Source: Fusibacillus kribbianus (GTDB lineage: Bacteria; Bacillota; Clostridia; Lachnospirales; Lachnospiraceae). Taken from it: a DNA stretch of 64,000 nt. Shown here piece after piece: positions 24,488-32,767 of this stretch. The notes below the pieces were generated by a model. That model saw only the letters and a list, made by a program, of their open reading frames with translations. It had not been told where the DNA came from and did no database searches. Each line of letters begins with the position of its first letter. The first letter of the stretch is position 1. The stretch spans positions 186,001 through 250,000 of the forward strand of contig NZ_JASGBQ010000002.1 in the NCBI RefSeq assembly GCF_030053595.1. Reading direction: 5' to 3'. A program made the position numbers and the translations under genes.

Positions 24488-26002
24488 TCAGAGCTGTCCC
24501 ATGGCTGCCTTTCCGAAATCCTCCGCCTCCGCCTCCACGGAAAGCTTCATATCATCAAACAAATTCAGCTGCCGGTAACACTCCGTATGCTCCAGCTCCC
24601 AGTTCTTTTTCCGGCTGTCGCCGATGAGTCCGGCTGTAATGCGATTTTCCTCCAGTGCCGTCGGAAACATCTGCTTTCCGTTGAGGATAATAAAGTAATG
24701 AGCTCTTTTGAGCACCACTCCCAGCTTCTTCAAATCGAAAAAATCCAGTTTTCCGATTCTCCTGGCCTGCAGGATCCTCCTGGCAGATTTGGCACCGATC
24801 CCCGGTACTCTGAGAAGGGTCTCATAATCGGCCCTCATGATCTCCACCGGAAAGCACTCCAGATGCCGTACCGCCCAGTCACACTTAGGATCCAGATAGA
24901 CATTAAAATTCGGTCTGTCCTCCGATAAAAGCTCTTCAGCCCGAAAGCCGTAATAGCGAAGAAGCCAGTCAGCCTGATAAAGCCGGTGTTCTCTCAGAAG
25001 CGGCGGCTTTTCCCCCGGTGCAGGCAGAGCACTGTCCTCGTTAAGCCCCACATAGGCGGAAAAGAATACCCGCTTCAAATCATACTGGCGGTAGAGCGCC
25101 TGCGTCACCATCATCATATGATAATCGCTCTCAGGGGTAGCTCCCACAATGAGCTGAGTGCTTTGTCCCGCCGGAGCATAAGTGCGGATCTCCCTTTGCC
25201 GGGCCGGATACCGGGACTGCCCCGGAACAGTCAGTGAAGACTCAACAGTCAATGAAGACTCCGAAGCTGCCGCAGCCCCCGTATCCGAAATCCGTTCCTC
25301 TTTTTCCGAAAAAATACCATGAGAAAAATTCTTCACTCCCCATGCCCGCTCCAGACTGGGCGATTGTCCCATGGAAATCCGGGATTCTGATATCTTCCCC
25401 TGAATCCGGCGCATGGGCGTAAGGATCGTCTCCCGGCTTTTATGAGGAGCCAGGGCATGAAGACTCTCTGCGGTGGGAAGCTCCAGATTAATACTCATCC
25501 GGTCCGCCAAAAGCCCCACCGCATCAAGGATCGATTCGTCCGCTCCCGGAATGGCCTTGATGTGAATGTAGCCTCTGAACCGGTAAACCTCCCTCAGCTT
25601 ATAAAGGACCTCATAGATCTGCTCCATGGTATAATTGGGAGACTTTATCACACCGGAGCTCAAAAACAATCCTTCGATATAGTTTCTACGGTAAAATTCC
25701 ATGGTCAGACGACAGACCTCATCCGGGGTAAATGCAGTCCGTACCACGTCATTTGACCGCCTGTTGATACAGTACTTACAGTCATAAATGCAGTGATTCG
25801 TCAAAAGGATCTTGAGAAGTGAAATACACCTGCCGTCCGATGCAAAGCTGTGACAGATACCGGCAGCCACGGAATTTCCCGTGTATCCCCGTTTTCCGCT
25901 CCTGCCCACACCACTGGAGGTGCAGGCCACATCATATTTGGCTGCATCAGCCAATATCCGCAGTTTTTCCTGTAATCCTGTGATTTCCTGTCCGATTTCC
26001 AT
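24488..26002 (-). CDS. putative DNA modification/repair radical SAM protein (TIGR03916 family)
   Basis: A 504-residue radical SAM enzyme. The cluster cysteines are 71, 75 and 78 in CIYDCKYC; SGVIKSPNYTMEQIYEVLYKLR and HIKAIPGADESILDAVGLLADRMSINLELP-type barrel segments follow. A helix-hairpin-helix (LLRVPGIGAKSARRILQARR) near residue 440 points to DNA or RNA contact. Unusual: residues about 204-275 form a Ser/Glu-rich insertion not expected in the family, containing SSLTVE and SSLTVP from an 18-bp tandem repeat. It forms a unit with the DUF4130 gene. The reaction is unknown. GGAGGG supports the start. Confidence 0.87.
   Translation of the reverse strand: MEIGQEITGLQEKLRILADAAKYDVACTSSGVGRSGKRGYTGNSVAAGICHSFASDGRCISLLKILLTNHCIYDCKYCINRRSNDVVRTAFTPDEVCRLTMEFYRRNYIEGLFLSSGVIKSPNYTMEQIYEVLYKLREVYRFRGYIHIKAIPGADESILDAVGLLADRMSINLELPTAESLHALAPHKSRETILTPMRRIQGKISESRISMGQSPSLERAWGVKNFSHGIFSEKEERISDTGAAAASESSLTVESSLTVPGQSRYPARQREIRTYAPAGQSTQLIVGATPESDYHMMMVTQALYRQYDLKRVFFSAYVGLNEDSALPAPGEKPPLLREHRLYQADWLLRYYGFRAEELLSEDRPNFNVYLDPKCDWAVRHLECFPVEIMRADYETLLRVPGIGAKSARRILQARRIGKLDFFDLKKLGVVLKRAHYFIILNGKQMFPTALEENRITAGLIGDSRKKNWELEHTECYRQLNLFDDMKLSVEAEAEDFGKAAMGQL
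25226..25261. repeat. 18-bp tandem duplication inside the radical SAM gene
   Basis: Two adjacent 18-bp copies (25226-25243 and 25244-25261) differ at one base. Each adds six codons and keeps the frame. Confidence 0.85.
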
Positions 26003-26129
26003 GGGGCCCTCCGATTCCGAATGTATGTTCTGTTACAGTATAACACTTCAAAGCCGTTATGGCAAGGGTTTTCAGAACGTTTGTTCTTTTTATAAGAAAC
26101 TGGGAACACAGAGCCATTCTGCCTGAAAT

Positions 26130-26162
26130 GAAAAAATGGAGGAAGCATAACGCCTCCTCCAT
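26130..26162 (-). terminator. terminator downstream of rubredoxin gene
   Basis: Minus strand: ATGGAGGA, 11-nt loop, TCCTCCAT and then TTTTTT. Confidence 0.82.
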
Positions 26163-26195
26163 TACCGGACAATCATTTTTTGTCTGTGTCCTGTT

Positions 26196-26354
26196 TTATT
26201 CCTCCTCAAAGGAATCCTTGCCAACTCCGCAGATGGGGCATACCCAATCCTCCGGAAGATCCTCAAATGCTGTTCCTGCAGGGATACCGTTATCGGGATC
26301 GCCTACCTCAGGATCGTATTCATAACCGCAGGGGCCGCATACGTATTTCTTCAT
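26196..26354 (-). CDS. rubredoxin
   Basis: A 52-residue one-iron electron carrier. The iron ligands are all present as two CxxC pairs: [17 protein letters not shown] near the N-terminus and [17 protein letters not shown] at the end. [15 protein letters not shown] is the conserved middle. In anaerobes rubredoxins feed electrons to peroxide, superoxide or oxygen reductases. It is too short for many ORF cut-offs. AAAGG lies upstream of the ATG, and the gene has its own promoter and terminator, so it is a single-gene unit. Confidence 0.97.
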   Translation of the reverse strand: MKKYVCGPCGYEYDPEVGDPDNGIPAGTAFEDLPEDWVCPICGVGKDSFEEE

Positions 26355-26392
26355 GATTTTCACCTTTCCTTTCTGAATTTTTTATCAAGACA

Positions 26393-26421
26393 AGCATAGC
26401 ACCAGTCCACCTGTTTTTCAA
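26393..26421 (-). promoter_or_regulatory. promoter of the rubredoxin gene
   Basis: Minus strand: TTGAAA (26416-26421), 17-bp spacer, TATGCT (26393-26398). Confidence 0.6.
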
Positions 26422-26425
26422 GTGT

Positions 26426-26914
26426 TCATTTCCTTTTATACGTATCAAATGAGAAGGAAAGCTCTTCATGGGTAAGTTCTTCCCCACGGCTGAAAAGCTC
26501 CCACTGCGGATCCGAATCCAGATCAGGGAAAAAGGTGTCTGCCTCAAAGTCCTTATGGACCCGTGTCACATAGGCGGTATCGCAGTAAGGCAGAAATTCT
26601 CTGTAAATATGTCCTCCACCGGCGATGAAAATCTGCTCCGGATCATAATTCTCAAGCCAGGCAAGAGCCTCATCCACACTGTGGACCATGAAAGCTCCCT
26701 CCCGTTCAAACTCCAGGTTGGCCGTCAGCACCAGATTTGTCCTGTTTTTCAAAGGCCGACCGCCCGGAAAGCTGTCCAGGGTTTTTCGTCCCATGACCAC
26801 CACATTTCCCGTGGTCTTTTCACGGAAAAACTTCATATCCTGGGGCAGATGCCACAAAAGATCACCATTCTTTCCAATGGCCCAGTTTTCTGCAGCCGCA
26901 ACGATTATCTGCAT
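26426..26914 (-). CDS. folA: dihydrofolate reductase
   Basis: Reduces dihydrofolate to tetrahydrofolate with NADPH and regenerates the cofactor used by ThyA. The 162 residues show MQIIVAAAENWAIGKNGDLLWHLPQDMKFF, VVMGRKTLDSFPGGRPLKNR and IFIAGGGHIYREFLPYCD, all diagnostic. It follows thyA by 11 bp, and its AAGGAGG site overlaps the thyA stop codon, so the two are co-translated. Confidence 0.97.
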   Translation of the reverse strand: MQIIVAAAENWAIGKNGDLLWHLPQDMKFFREKTTGNVVVMGRKTLDSFPGGRPLKNRTNLVLTANLEFEREGAFMVHSVDEALAWLENYDPEQIFIAGGGHIYREFLPYCDTAYVTRVHKDFEADTFFPDLDSDPQWELFSRGEELTHEELSFSFDTYKRK

Positions 26915-26925
26915 CTTCTTCCTCC

Positions 26926-27756
26926 TTAAACCGCCACCGGGATCTTCTCCCCGAAGGGATGATAGCGATAGTCTTTCAGACTGAAGCTGTCTACGGTGAA
27001 TTTATAAAAATCGGTAACAGACTTATCCATAACAAACTCCGGCGCCTCATACGGCTCCCGCTTCAGAAGCTCCTCCACCATGGGAATATGCCGGTCATAA
27101 ATATGGGCATCGGCGATCACATGGACCAGCTCCCCCGGTTCCAGTCCGGACACCTGGGCAAACATGCACAGAAGCACCGCATACTGAACCGTGTTCCAGT
27201 TGTTTGCTGTCAGCATATCCTGAGACCTCTGATTCAGGATGCCGTTCAGCTTATTTCCTGACACATTGAAGGTCATGCTGTAGGCACAGGGGTACAGCAT
27301 CATCTCATGGAGATCATGGTGATTGTAAATATTGGTCAGGATCCGCCGGCTGGCAGGATTGTGCTTCAGGTCATAAAGCACCCGGTCCACCTGGTCAAAC
27401 ATTCCCTCCCGGTACTGATGCTTAACACCAAGCTGATACCCGTAGGCCTTACCAATGGTTCCCTCTTCATCCACCCAGGAATCCCATACATGGCTGTTCA
27501 ATTCCGAAACCCGGTTGGATTTCTTCTGCCAGATCCACAGCATCTCATCAATGGCACCCTTAAAGGCACTCCGTCTGATGGTAATGATGGGGAATTCCTT
27601 CGAAAGATCATACCGGTTCACCACACCGAATTTTTTGATGGTATGGGCCGGCGTTCCGTCCTCCCATCTGGGACGCACATCATAATCCGTATCCCAGACA
27701 CCGTTTGCAAGGATGTCCCTGCAGGTATCCATAAAGACTCTGTCCGCATAGCTCAT
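26926..27756 (-). CDS. thyA: thymidylate synthase
   Basis: Converts dUMP to dTMP using methylenetetrahydrofolate. The 276 residues include SRRILTNIYNHHDL, the active-site Cys in MLYPCAYSMTF and the substrate-binding NQRSQDMLTANNWNTVQYAVLL. The active-site motif reads PCA where E. coli ThyA has PCH, a variant I recall from Bacillus ThyA, so this need not imply loss of activity. GGGGAGG precedes the start. It is translationally linked to folA and follows hflX by 15 bp. Confidence 0.95.
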   Translation of the reverse strand: MSYADRVFMDTCRDILANGVWDTDYDVRPRWEDGTPAHTIKKFGVVNRYDLSKEFPIITIRRSAFKGAIDEMLWIWQKKSNRVSELNSHVWDSWVDEEGTIGKAYGYQLGVKHQYREGMFDQVDRVLYDLKHNPASRRILTNIYNHHDLHEMMLYPCAYSMTFNVSGNKLNGILNQRSQDMLTANNWNTVQYAVLLCMFAQVSGLEPGELVHVIADAHIYDRHIPMVEELLKREPYEAPEFVMDKSVTDFYKFTVDSFSLKDYRYHPFGEKIPVAV

Positions 27757-27771
27757 GAATCGTTCCTCCCC

Positions 27772-29007
27772 TTACAGCTTCCCCAGAAATTCCGGAGGAA
27801 TGTAGCCGGTGACGGCAATTCCATCCTCCCTGTACTCCTCAGAAAGCACCTGTCCGTATTTTCTGATCAGCTGTATCTTACCCGCCTCCCTATATGGATA
27901 GAGCCGTTCCAGATACAGCTTCCGTTCCCTCAGTTTCTTTGTCAGTATCTCCTTAAGTTCCAAAAGCCCCAGACCGGTCTTTGCAGAAACAAACAAGGTC
28001 TCATCGGCCTGAAAATCCCGGAGGACTGGAAGCTCCGAAAGCTTATCGGCCTTATTAAACAGCGTGATCACCGGTTTTCCCATGACCTCCAGCCTTCGTA
28101 AGGTTTCATAAACCGTGTGCATCTGGATATCCATGGACGGATTAGAGGTATCCACCACATGCAGGATCATATCCGCATACTTTGCCTCCTCCAGAGTGCT
28201 CCGAAAGGCCTCCACCAGATGATGGGGCAGCTTTCTGATAAAGCCGACCGTATCCGTCAGCAAAATCGATTCCCCGTCAGGCAGCAGAAGCTCCCTGGTG
28301 GTCGGGTCCAGTGTGGCAAACAGCTTATCCTCGGAAAGGACCTCCGCCCCGGTCAGCGTATTTAAAAGCGTGGATTTTCCTGCATTGGTATATCCCACAA
28401 TGGCTGCCACCGCCTTTTTGTTCCGCTCCCGCTGTCTTCTGGTGGTCTCCCGGTGTCTCTTCACTTCCGAAAGCTCTGCCTTAAGCACAGAGATCCGTTC
28501 ATGGATCCTCCGCCTGTCCACCTCCAGCTTTTTTTCACCCGGTCCTCTGGTGCCGATACCGCCGCCCAGACGGGAAAGAGAGCTGCCGAGACCGGTCAGC
28601 CTTGCCGCACGGTATCGGAGCTGAGCCAGTTCCACCTGGATCTTTCCCTCTCTCGTGGATGCCCTGGCAGCAAAAATATCCAGGATCACAAGGGTTCTGT
28701 CCATTACCTTGGTGTCCAGCAGATTCTCCAGGTTTTTAAGCTGTGCCGGCGAAAGCTCATCGTCGCAGACAATGCCCGTCGCACCCAGCTTCCGGATAAG
28801 CTCAGAAAGCTCCCCGATCTTTCCGGTTCCCAGATAGGTCCCCGGATGAGGTGCTTCCCGGTTCTGGATCATTGTTCCCACCGTGACCGCTCCTGCAGTC
28901 CTGCAGAGCTCGGAAAGCTCACGGAGAGATTCCTCCGCATCATCGCCGTCACCAGTGCTTATACCCACCAGAACGACCTGTTCTTCCATTTCCCTGATCT
29001 CAATCAT
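27772..29007 (-). CDS. hflX: ribosome-associated GTPase HflX
   Basis: A 411-residue GTPase that binds 50S and 70S ribosomes and helps split stalled ribosomes. An N-terminal HflX domain (to about residue 190) contains GTYLGTGKIGELSE, and RLTGLGSSLSRLGGGIGTRGPGEKKLE is the family hallmark. The G domain shows G1 GYTNAGKST, G3 DTVGFI and G4 NKAD. A C-terminal tail of about 60 residues follows. It overlaps the TPR lipoprotein gene by 4 bp (ATGA). Confidence 0.96.
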   Translation of the reverse strand: MIEIREMEEQVVLVGISTGDGDDAEESLRELSELCRTAGAVTVGTMIQNREAPHPGTYLGTGKIGELSELIRKLGATGIVCDDELSPAQLKNLENLLDTKVMDRTLVILDIFAARASTREGKIQVELAQLRYRAARLTGLGSSLSRLGGGIGTRGPGEKKLEVDRRRIHERISVLKAELSEVKRHRETTRRQRERNKKAVAAIVGYTNAGKSTLLNTLTGAEVLSEDKLFATLDPTTRELLLPDGESILLTDTVGFIRKLPHHLVEAFRSTLEEAKYADMILHVVDTSNPSMDIQMHTVYETLRRLEVMGKPVITLFNKADKLSELPVLRDFQADETLFVSAKTGLGLLELKEILTKKLRERKLYLERLYPYREAGKIQLIRKYGQVLSEEYREDGIAVTGYIPPEFLGKL

Positions 29008-29936
29008 GATTCCTCTGAATTTTCTTGTCCTGAATTTCTCTGTTCTGTCCTGGTCTTAAGAAAAGCGATCTCATGCTCCAGCTTCCCGTCGGTTCCATAA
29101 TTCTCCTCATAAGCAGTGAATTTCTCCAGGGCCGTCTCATAATTTCCCATATATTCGTGACAGACCGCCTCCCCATAGGAAAGCTCTCTCTGTACCGCTC
29201 CTTCTGCCCCTGAAAGCCCCGCCTCCAGATTCTGCAGTGCCTGCTCATACTGTCCCTTTTCCATATCATACCGGGCTATTTCCAGACAAGCCGATCCGTA
29301 CCGTTCCGTTTCCTTTTCGTTCTGCTCACAGTTCTTCAGAATATCCTCGAGAAATACAAGCCCCTCCTCGCTTTTTCCCTGCTCCTTAAGGGTCAGGTAA
29401 ATATCCTCGCAGTAATCCAGATTCTCCGGTGCCAGCTCCCGCACTCCAAGAAAAACCGCAACCGCCTCATCCGGCCTCCCTGCCGATATCAGGGCTTTCC
29501 CCTTCTTAAAAAGGTATTCGGCATTTTCTCCGTCCAGAGAGACAAGGGAAGTGTAATCTGTAACTGCCGCTTCATAATTCCCGCTCTGCATTTCGGCATC
29601 TGCCTTATACTGGAGAATATCCTCTCTGAGAGTCCTCTGCCCTGTCTCTCCCAGAAGCCCTAACGCTGTTTCAAAGGCTTCTGCCGCTTCTGTGAAGTTT
29701 CCCTCTCTGTAATCAACAATTCCCATAGCCCGGAAGATGCCTGGCTCCTCCGGAGAAAGCTCCCCTGCTGCTTTTAAGGAACTTCTGGCTCCCGCAAAAT
29801 CACCACTTTCCAGGGCCTTCATTCCCTGCTCCACATATTCTGCCGCCCCTGTCTTTTTCTGCCCGCAGGCACAAAGGCAAAGGAAGCACAGACAGACAGC
29901 AGACGTCTGTATAAACCTTCTTTTCTGATTTTTCAT
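29004..29936 (-). CDS. TPR-repeat lipoprotein
   Basis: A 310-residue exported lipoprotein. The signal MKNQKRRFIQTSAVCLCFLC ends in lipobox LCAC, and the mature part is a run of about seven tetratricopeptide repeats (AAEYVEQGMKALESGDFAGA, ELSPEEPGIFRAMGIVDYRE, NYEAAVTDYTSLVSLDGENA and others). TPRs mediate protein contacts; no enzymatic domain is present. It lies between degV and hflX and overlaps hflX by 4 bp. The function is not known. Confidence 0.88.
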   Translation of the reverse strand: MKNQKRRFIQTSAVCLCFLCLCACGQKKTGAAEYVEQGMKALESGDFAGARSSLKAAGELSPEEPGIFRAMGIVDYREGNFTEAAEAFETALGLLGETGQRTLREDILQYKADAEMQSGNYEAAVTDYTSLVSLDGENAEYLFKKGKALISAGRPDEAVAVFLGVRELAPENLDYCEDIYLTLKEQGKSEEGLVFLEDILKNCEQNEKETERYGSACLEIARYDMEKGQYEQALQNLEAGLSGAEGAVQRELSYGEAVCHEYMGNYETALEKFTAYEENYGTDGKLEHEIAFLKTRTEQRNSGQENSEES

Positions 29937-29941
29937 AAGTA

Positions 29942-30811
29942 TTACCGCTTATTTCCCAGATAAAACAATGCCAGAGTTCCGGGGCCGGAATGAGAACCGA
30001 TGACCGCGCCCACATAGCTGTAAGTAAAATTTTTCGGGCCAAATTTTTCTTCGATCAGCTTTGCCAGATACTTTGCATCCTCCAGGCAGTCTCCGTGACT
30101 GATAAAAATATCCTCGTTGTCATCCTCGAAGCCGCCGATGGTCTTTTCCATATTGGCAACCAGTGCCTGGATGGATTTTTTCCTTCCCCGCACATTGCAC
30201 AGAGACACCAGTTTCCCTTCGTCATCCACATGAAGCACCGGCTTCACGTTGATCAGGGTTCCGAGAACCGCCGTTGCCTTGGAAACACGGCCGCCCCGGT
30301 GAAGGTGATGAAGATCATCCACCGTAAACTGATGACAGAGATTCAGCTTGTGCTCCTCCAGCCACTTTTCATTCTCCTCCAGGCTTTTTCCTTCTGCCTG
30401 AAGCTTCAGAGCCCTGTGGACCAGAAGGCCCTGCCCCATGGAGGCGCAGAGGGAATCCACAACAACGATCTTTCTGTCCGGAAACACCTCCCGCATCTCC
30501 TCCGCCGCGATCCTTTCATTTTGGCAGCTGGCACTTAAGCCGGAGGAAAATCCGATGAAAAGAATATCCTTTCCCTCCTCCAGATGCTTCTTCATGGCTG
30601 CCGCCACATCCTCCGGGTTCACAGCCATGGTCGTCGGCATGCTTCCTTCCCGCATCTTCTTATAGAATTCCCCGATCTCCATCTGATTATCCCCGTCGTA
30701 AATCACGCCGTCCAGATTGTAAAACAGGTCCAGTACATCTAATCCATGCTCCTCAATATAATCTTTCGGCAGATCGCAGGAAGAATCTGTCATAATTACG
30801 TAATCACTCAT
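29942..30811 (-). CDS. DegV family fatty-acid-binding protein (FakB-like)
   Basis: A 289-residue two-domain protein. MTDSSCDLPKDYIEEHGLDV, REGSMPTTMAVNPEDV, FIGFSSGLSASCQN and VVDSLCASMGQG are typical DegV motifs, and SHSGPGTLALFYLG ends the protein. DegV/FakB proteins bind a fatty acid and present it to the kinase FakA for phospholipid synthesis; no fakA gene is nearby. GGAAGAG lies upstream. It is the first gene of a probable degV-TPR-hflX-thyA-folA transcript. Confidence 0.93.
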   Translation of the reverse strand: MSDYVIMTDSSCDLPKDYIEEHGLDVLDLFYNLDGVIYDGDNQMEIGEFYKKMREGSMPTTMAVNPEDVAAAMKKHLEEGKDILFIGFSSGLSASCQNERIAAEEMREVFPDRKIVVVDSLCASMGQGLLVHRALKLQAEGKSLEENEKWLEEHKLNLCHQFTVDDLHHLHRGGRVSKATAVLGTLINVKPVLHVDDEGKLVSLCNVRGRKKSIQALVANMEKTIGGFEDDNEDIFISHGDCLEDAKYLAKLIEEKFGPKNFTYSYVGAVIGSHSGPGTLALFYLGNKR

Positions 30812-30857
30812 CGCTCTCTCTTCCTTTTCCTAATAAATATTTTTAACAGCGCCGGCT

Positions 30858-31382
30858 TTATACACCGGTGCTTCCAAAACCGCCGTTTCTAAAGGCGCTG
30901 GCATCATCATCCTCTGTGATGCCAAACTCCATGAATATCCCCTGAGCAAAACCGCTGCCCGCTTCCAGTTTCAGGATCTTGCCCTCTCTGCTGTCGTTGG
31001 TCAGCTTTACAAAAATATGTCCTTCATTGTCAGAGTAATAATAATCGCTATCCACAATGCCCACCGTGTTGTTGAGCTGAAGCCGGTATTTAAAGCCCAG
31101 ACCGCTCCTCGGATAGATCTGCAGAACCCAGCCCATCTCCATGGATGCGCGGATGCCGGTAGGGACCTTGACAGATTCTCCCGGCTTCAGCGTGATATCC
31201 ACCGGAGTAATAAAATCATATCCCGCCGAGCCTGCCGTCGCCCGTCTCGGAATGGCCACCCGTTCGTAAGCCTCCTCCCACGGTGCATCCCCGCCGAAGG
31301 TATCCAGAAAATCCTTTTCAAACTGTCCCCGGCTTACTTTTTCAAATTTCGCTATTCGTTTTATGATATGTTCCTGTTTCAT
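30858..31382 (-). CDS. dut: dUTP diphosphatase (dUTPase)
   Basis: Hydrolyses dUTP to dUMP, preventing uracil entry into DNA and feeding ThyA. The trimeric dUTPase motifs are present: AGSAGYDF, PRSGLGFKYRLQLNNTVG, GIVDSDYYYSDN and the C-terminal RNGGFGSTGV. At 174 residues it is longer than the usual 145-150 because of an N-terminal extension of about 35 residues (IIKRIAKFEKVSRGQFEKDF). I chose the ATG at 31382, which has GGAGGAG upstream; the longer frame adds 34 residues across the promoter. Confidence 0.92.
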   Translation of the reverse strand: MKQEHIIKRIAKFEKVSRGQFEKDFLDTFGGDAPWEEAYERVAIPRRATAGSAGYDFITPVDITLKPGESVKVPTGIRASMEMGWVLQIYPRSGLGFKYRLQLNNTVGIVDSDYYYSDNEGHIFVKLTNDSREGKILKLEAGSGFAQGIFMEFGITEDDDASAFRNGGFGSTGV

Positions 31383-31422
31383 CGAAGCTCCTCCTGTTGT
31401 GATACCCAAAGCTTTCCAGGTC

Positions 31423-31450
31423 ATTGTACCATGAATTGTGAAGATTGTAA
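31423..31450 (-). promoter_or_regulatory. promoter of dut
   Basis: Minus strand: TTACAA (31445-31450), 16-bp spacer, TACAAT (31423-31428). The leader is about 35 nt. Confidence 0.58.
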
Positions 31451-31528
31451 CCCCTTGTTTTGCATTTTGGAGATTTTTTACCACTTTTCATAGTTTTCAA
31501 TACTACATCATGTCTGTGGAAGCCACGA

Positions 31529-32197
31529 TCACCAGTCGATCAGTTCAAGCAAACGCTCCGCCTTCTTAAGCCGGAACTGAAACTGCTCATAAAAATCATG
31601 ATCCGAATCGTATGGCTCTGAGTAAAACAGCTTCAATACAAAGGTATTCACATCGTTTTTCAGTTTTTCCTCTTCTGTCCGGTCAAAACATGCCTGAAGC
31701 TTTTTCTGAAAATCATGCCAGCTTAGAATGTATTCCTCATTTTTTACAGGCTCCGGCGTATCGATCCATTTTTTCACCTTGATTTTGGCCCTGTTTTCTT
31801 TCGGGCACTGGCTTTTCTGGAGATAATAACGGAAGCTCCCGCCCTCATAATACCGCCCCAGAGGAAACAGCCTGCAAAGCCCCGGGCGGAACCGGTGGAT
31901 CTGACAGCGGCCGCTTCCGTCAAGAAATACGCAGCTTTCTCCTTCTCCGGACATCCGGATATTGGGAAGAACCAGTCCGTCGACCGTATTCAATTCTATT
32001 TTATCCTCAAGAAGCGCTCCAAAGGAAACTCCAAGCCCTGCTTCCATCCGAAACAGATCAAACGGATCGAGAACCACAGAGCTTCCCATTCCCCGGCAGC
32101 AGGCTGAACAGCCATCACAGCCCATACAATCCGCCTTTACCAGATCACCTAGCCCATACAGCCTTTGAAGTTCCTCCACAGGAATCTCTCGTTTCAT
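31529..32197 (-). CDS. YkgJ-family cysteine cluster protein
   Basis: A 222-residue protein of the UPF0153/YkgJ family. The cysteine cluster is at the N-terminus (CMGCDGCSACCRGM), with further Cys in ESCVFLDGSGRCQIHRFRPGLCRLFP. Such clusters bind zinc or an iron-sulfur centre; some family members act as oxygenases or in flagellin modification, but the role here is unknown. AAAGGA supports the ATG at 32197; the longer frame adds 25 residues. It is divergent from the RNase P RNA gene, with about 120 bp between its start and the RNA promoter. Confidence 0.87.
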   Translation of the reverse strand: MKREIPVEELQRLYGLGDLVKADCMGCDGCSACCRGMGSSVVLDPFDLFRMEAGLGVSFGALLEDKIELNTVDGLVLPNIRMSGEGESCVFLDGSGRCQIHRFRPGLCRLFPLGRYYEGGSFRYYLQKSQCPKENRAKIKVKKWIDTPEPVKNEEYILSWHDFQKKLQACFDRTEEEKLKNDVNTFVLKLFYSEPYDSDHDFYEQFQFRLKKAERLLELIDW

Positions 32198-32317
32198 AAA
32201 CTTATCCTTTCCTATCACAAAATACAACCACTTTTTGTATTTTACTACAGATTGCCTGAATAGAAAAGACATATCCTTTTCCCCGGCTCCTGAAAAGCCG
32301 AAAATCGCCTCCGGCGC

Positions 32318-32346
32318 TTGAATTTCCGTCCGGCTTATGCTATGAT
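32318..32346 (+). promoter_or_regulatory. promoter of rnpB
   Basis: TTGAAT (32318-32323), 17-bp spacer, TATGAT (32341-32346); the RNA begins about 7 nt later. Confidence 0.75.
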
Positions 32347-32352
32347 ACCTCA

Positions 32353-32694
32353 GAGCAGGATGAATGGTCGCGGCTGCAGAGCCGAAAGGCCGCAGACGAG
32401 GAAAGTCCGGGCTTCACAGGGCAGGATGCCGGATAACGTCCGGTGGAGGCGACTCCAAGGATAGTGCAACAGAAATGTACCGCCGGTCTCTGACCGGTAA
32501 GGTTGGAAGGGCAGTGTAAGAGACTACCGCCCTCCTGGTAACAGGAGGGGCATATGTAAACCCCATCCGAAGCAAGACCGAACAGAAAGCATAAGACGGC
32601 CCGTCTGCTTTCGGGTAGGTTGCTCGAGCCTGCCGGCGACGGCAGGCCTAGATAGATGACCATTCACGACAGAACCCGGCTTACAGTCCTGCTT
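32353..32694 (+). ncRNA. rnpB: RNase P RNA
   Basis: Catalytic RNA that trims 5' leaders from tRNA precursors. The conserved core GAGGAAAGTCCGGGCTTCAC (near 32398) and AGGGCAG follow a GC stem, and the 3' domain ends with the conserved AGATAGATGACCATTCACGA (near 32650) and ACAGAACCCGGCTTA. The 5' AGCAGGA and 3' TCCTGCT pair to form helix P1. Length about 342 nt. The first and last bases are inferred from P1 and the promoter. Confidence 0.96.
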
Positions 32695-32698
32695 AAAA

Positions 32699-32733
32699 GA
32701 AGACGATGAGCATGCTCACCGCCTTCTTTTTTT
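32699..32733. terminator. terminator of rnpB, probably bidirectional
   Basis: GAAGACGATGAGCA pairs with TGCTCACCGCCTTC (two mismatches) and is followed by TTTTTTT on the plus strand and TTTT on the minus strand, so it can also serve the convergent kinase gene. Confidence 0.85.
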
Positions 32734-32767
32734 CAGCCGTATATCAAAGTGTTTCTCCTGCCTTCCT

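Noticed and set aside
26926-27756. ThyA active-site motif PCA instead of PCH as a sign of inactivation
   Set aside because: The catalytic Cys is present and the same motif is known in active Bacillus-type enzymes.
32340-32663. 107-codon minus-strand frame
   Set aside because: Lies on the complement of the RNase P RNA gene.
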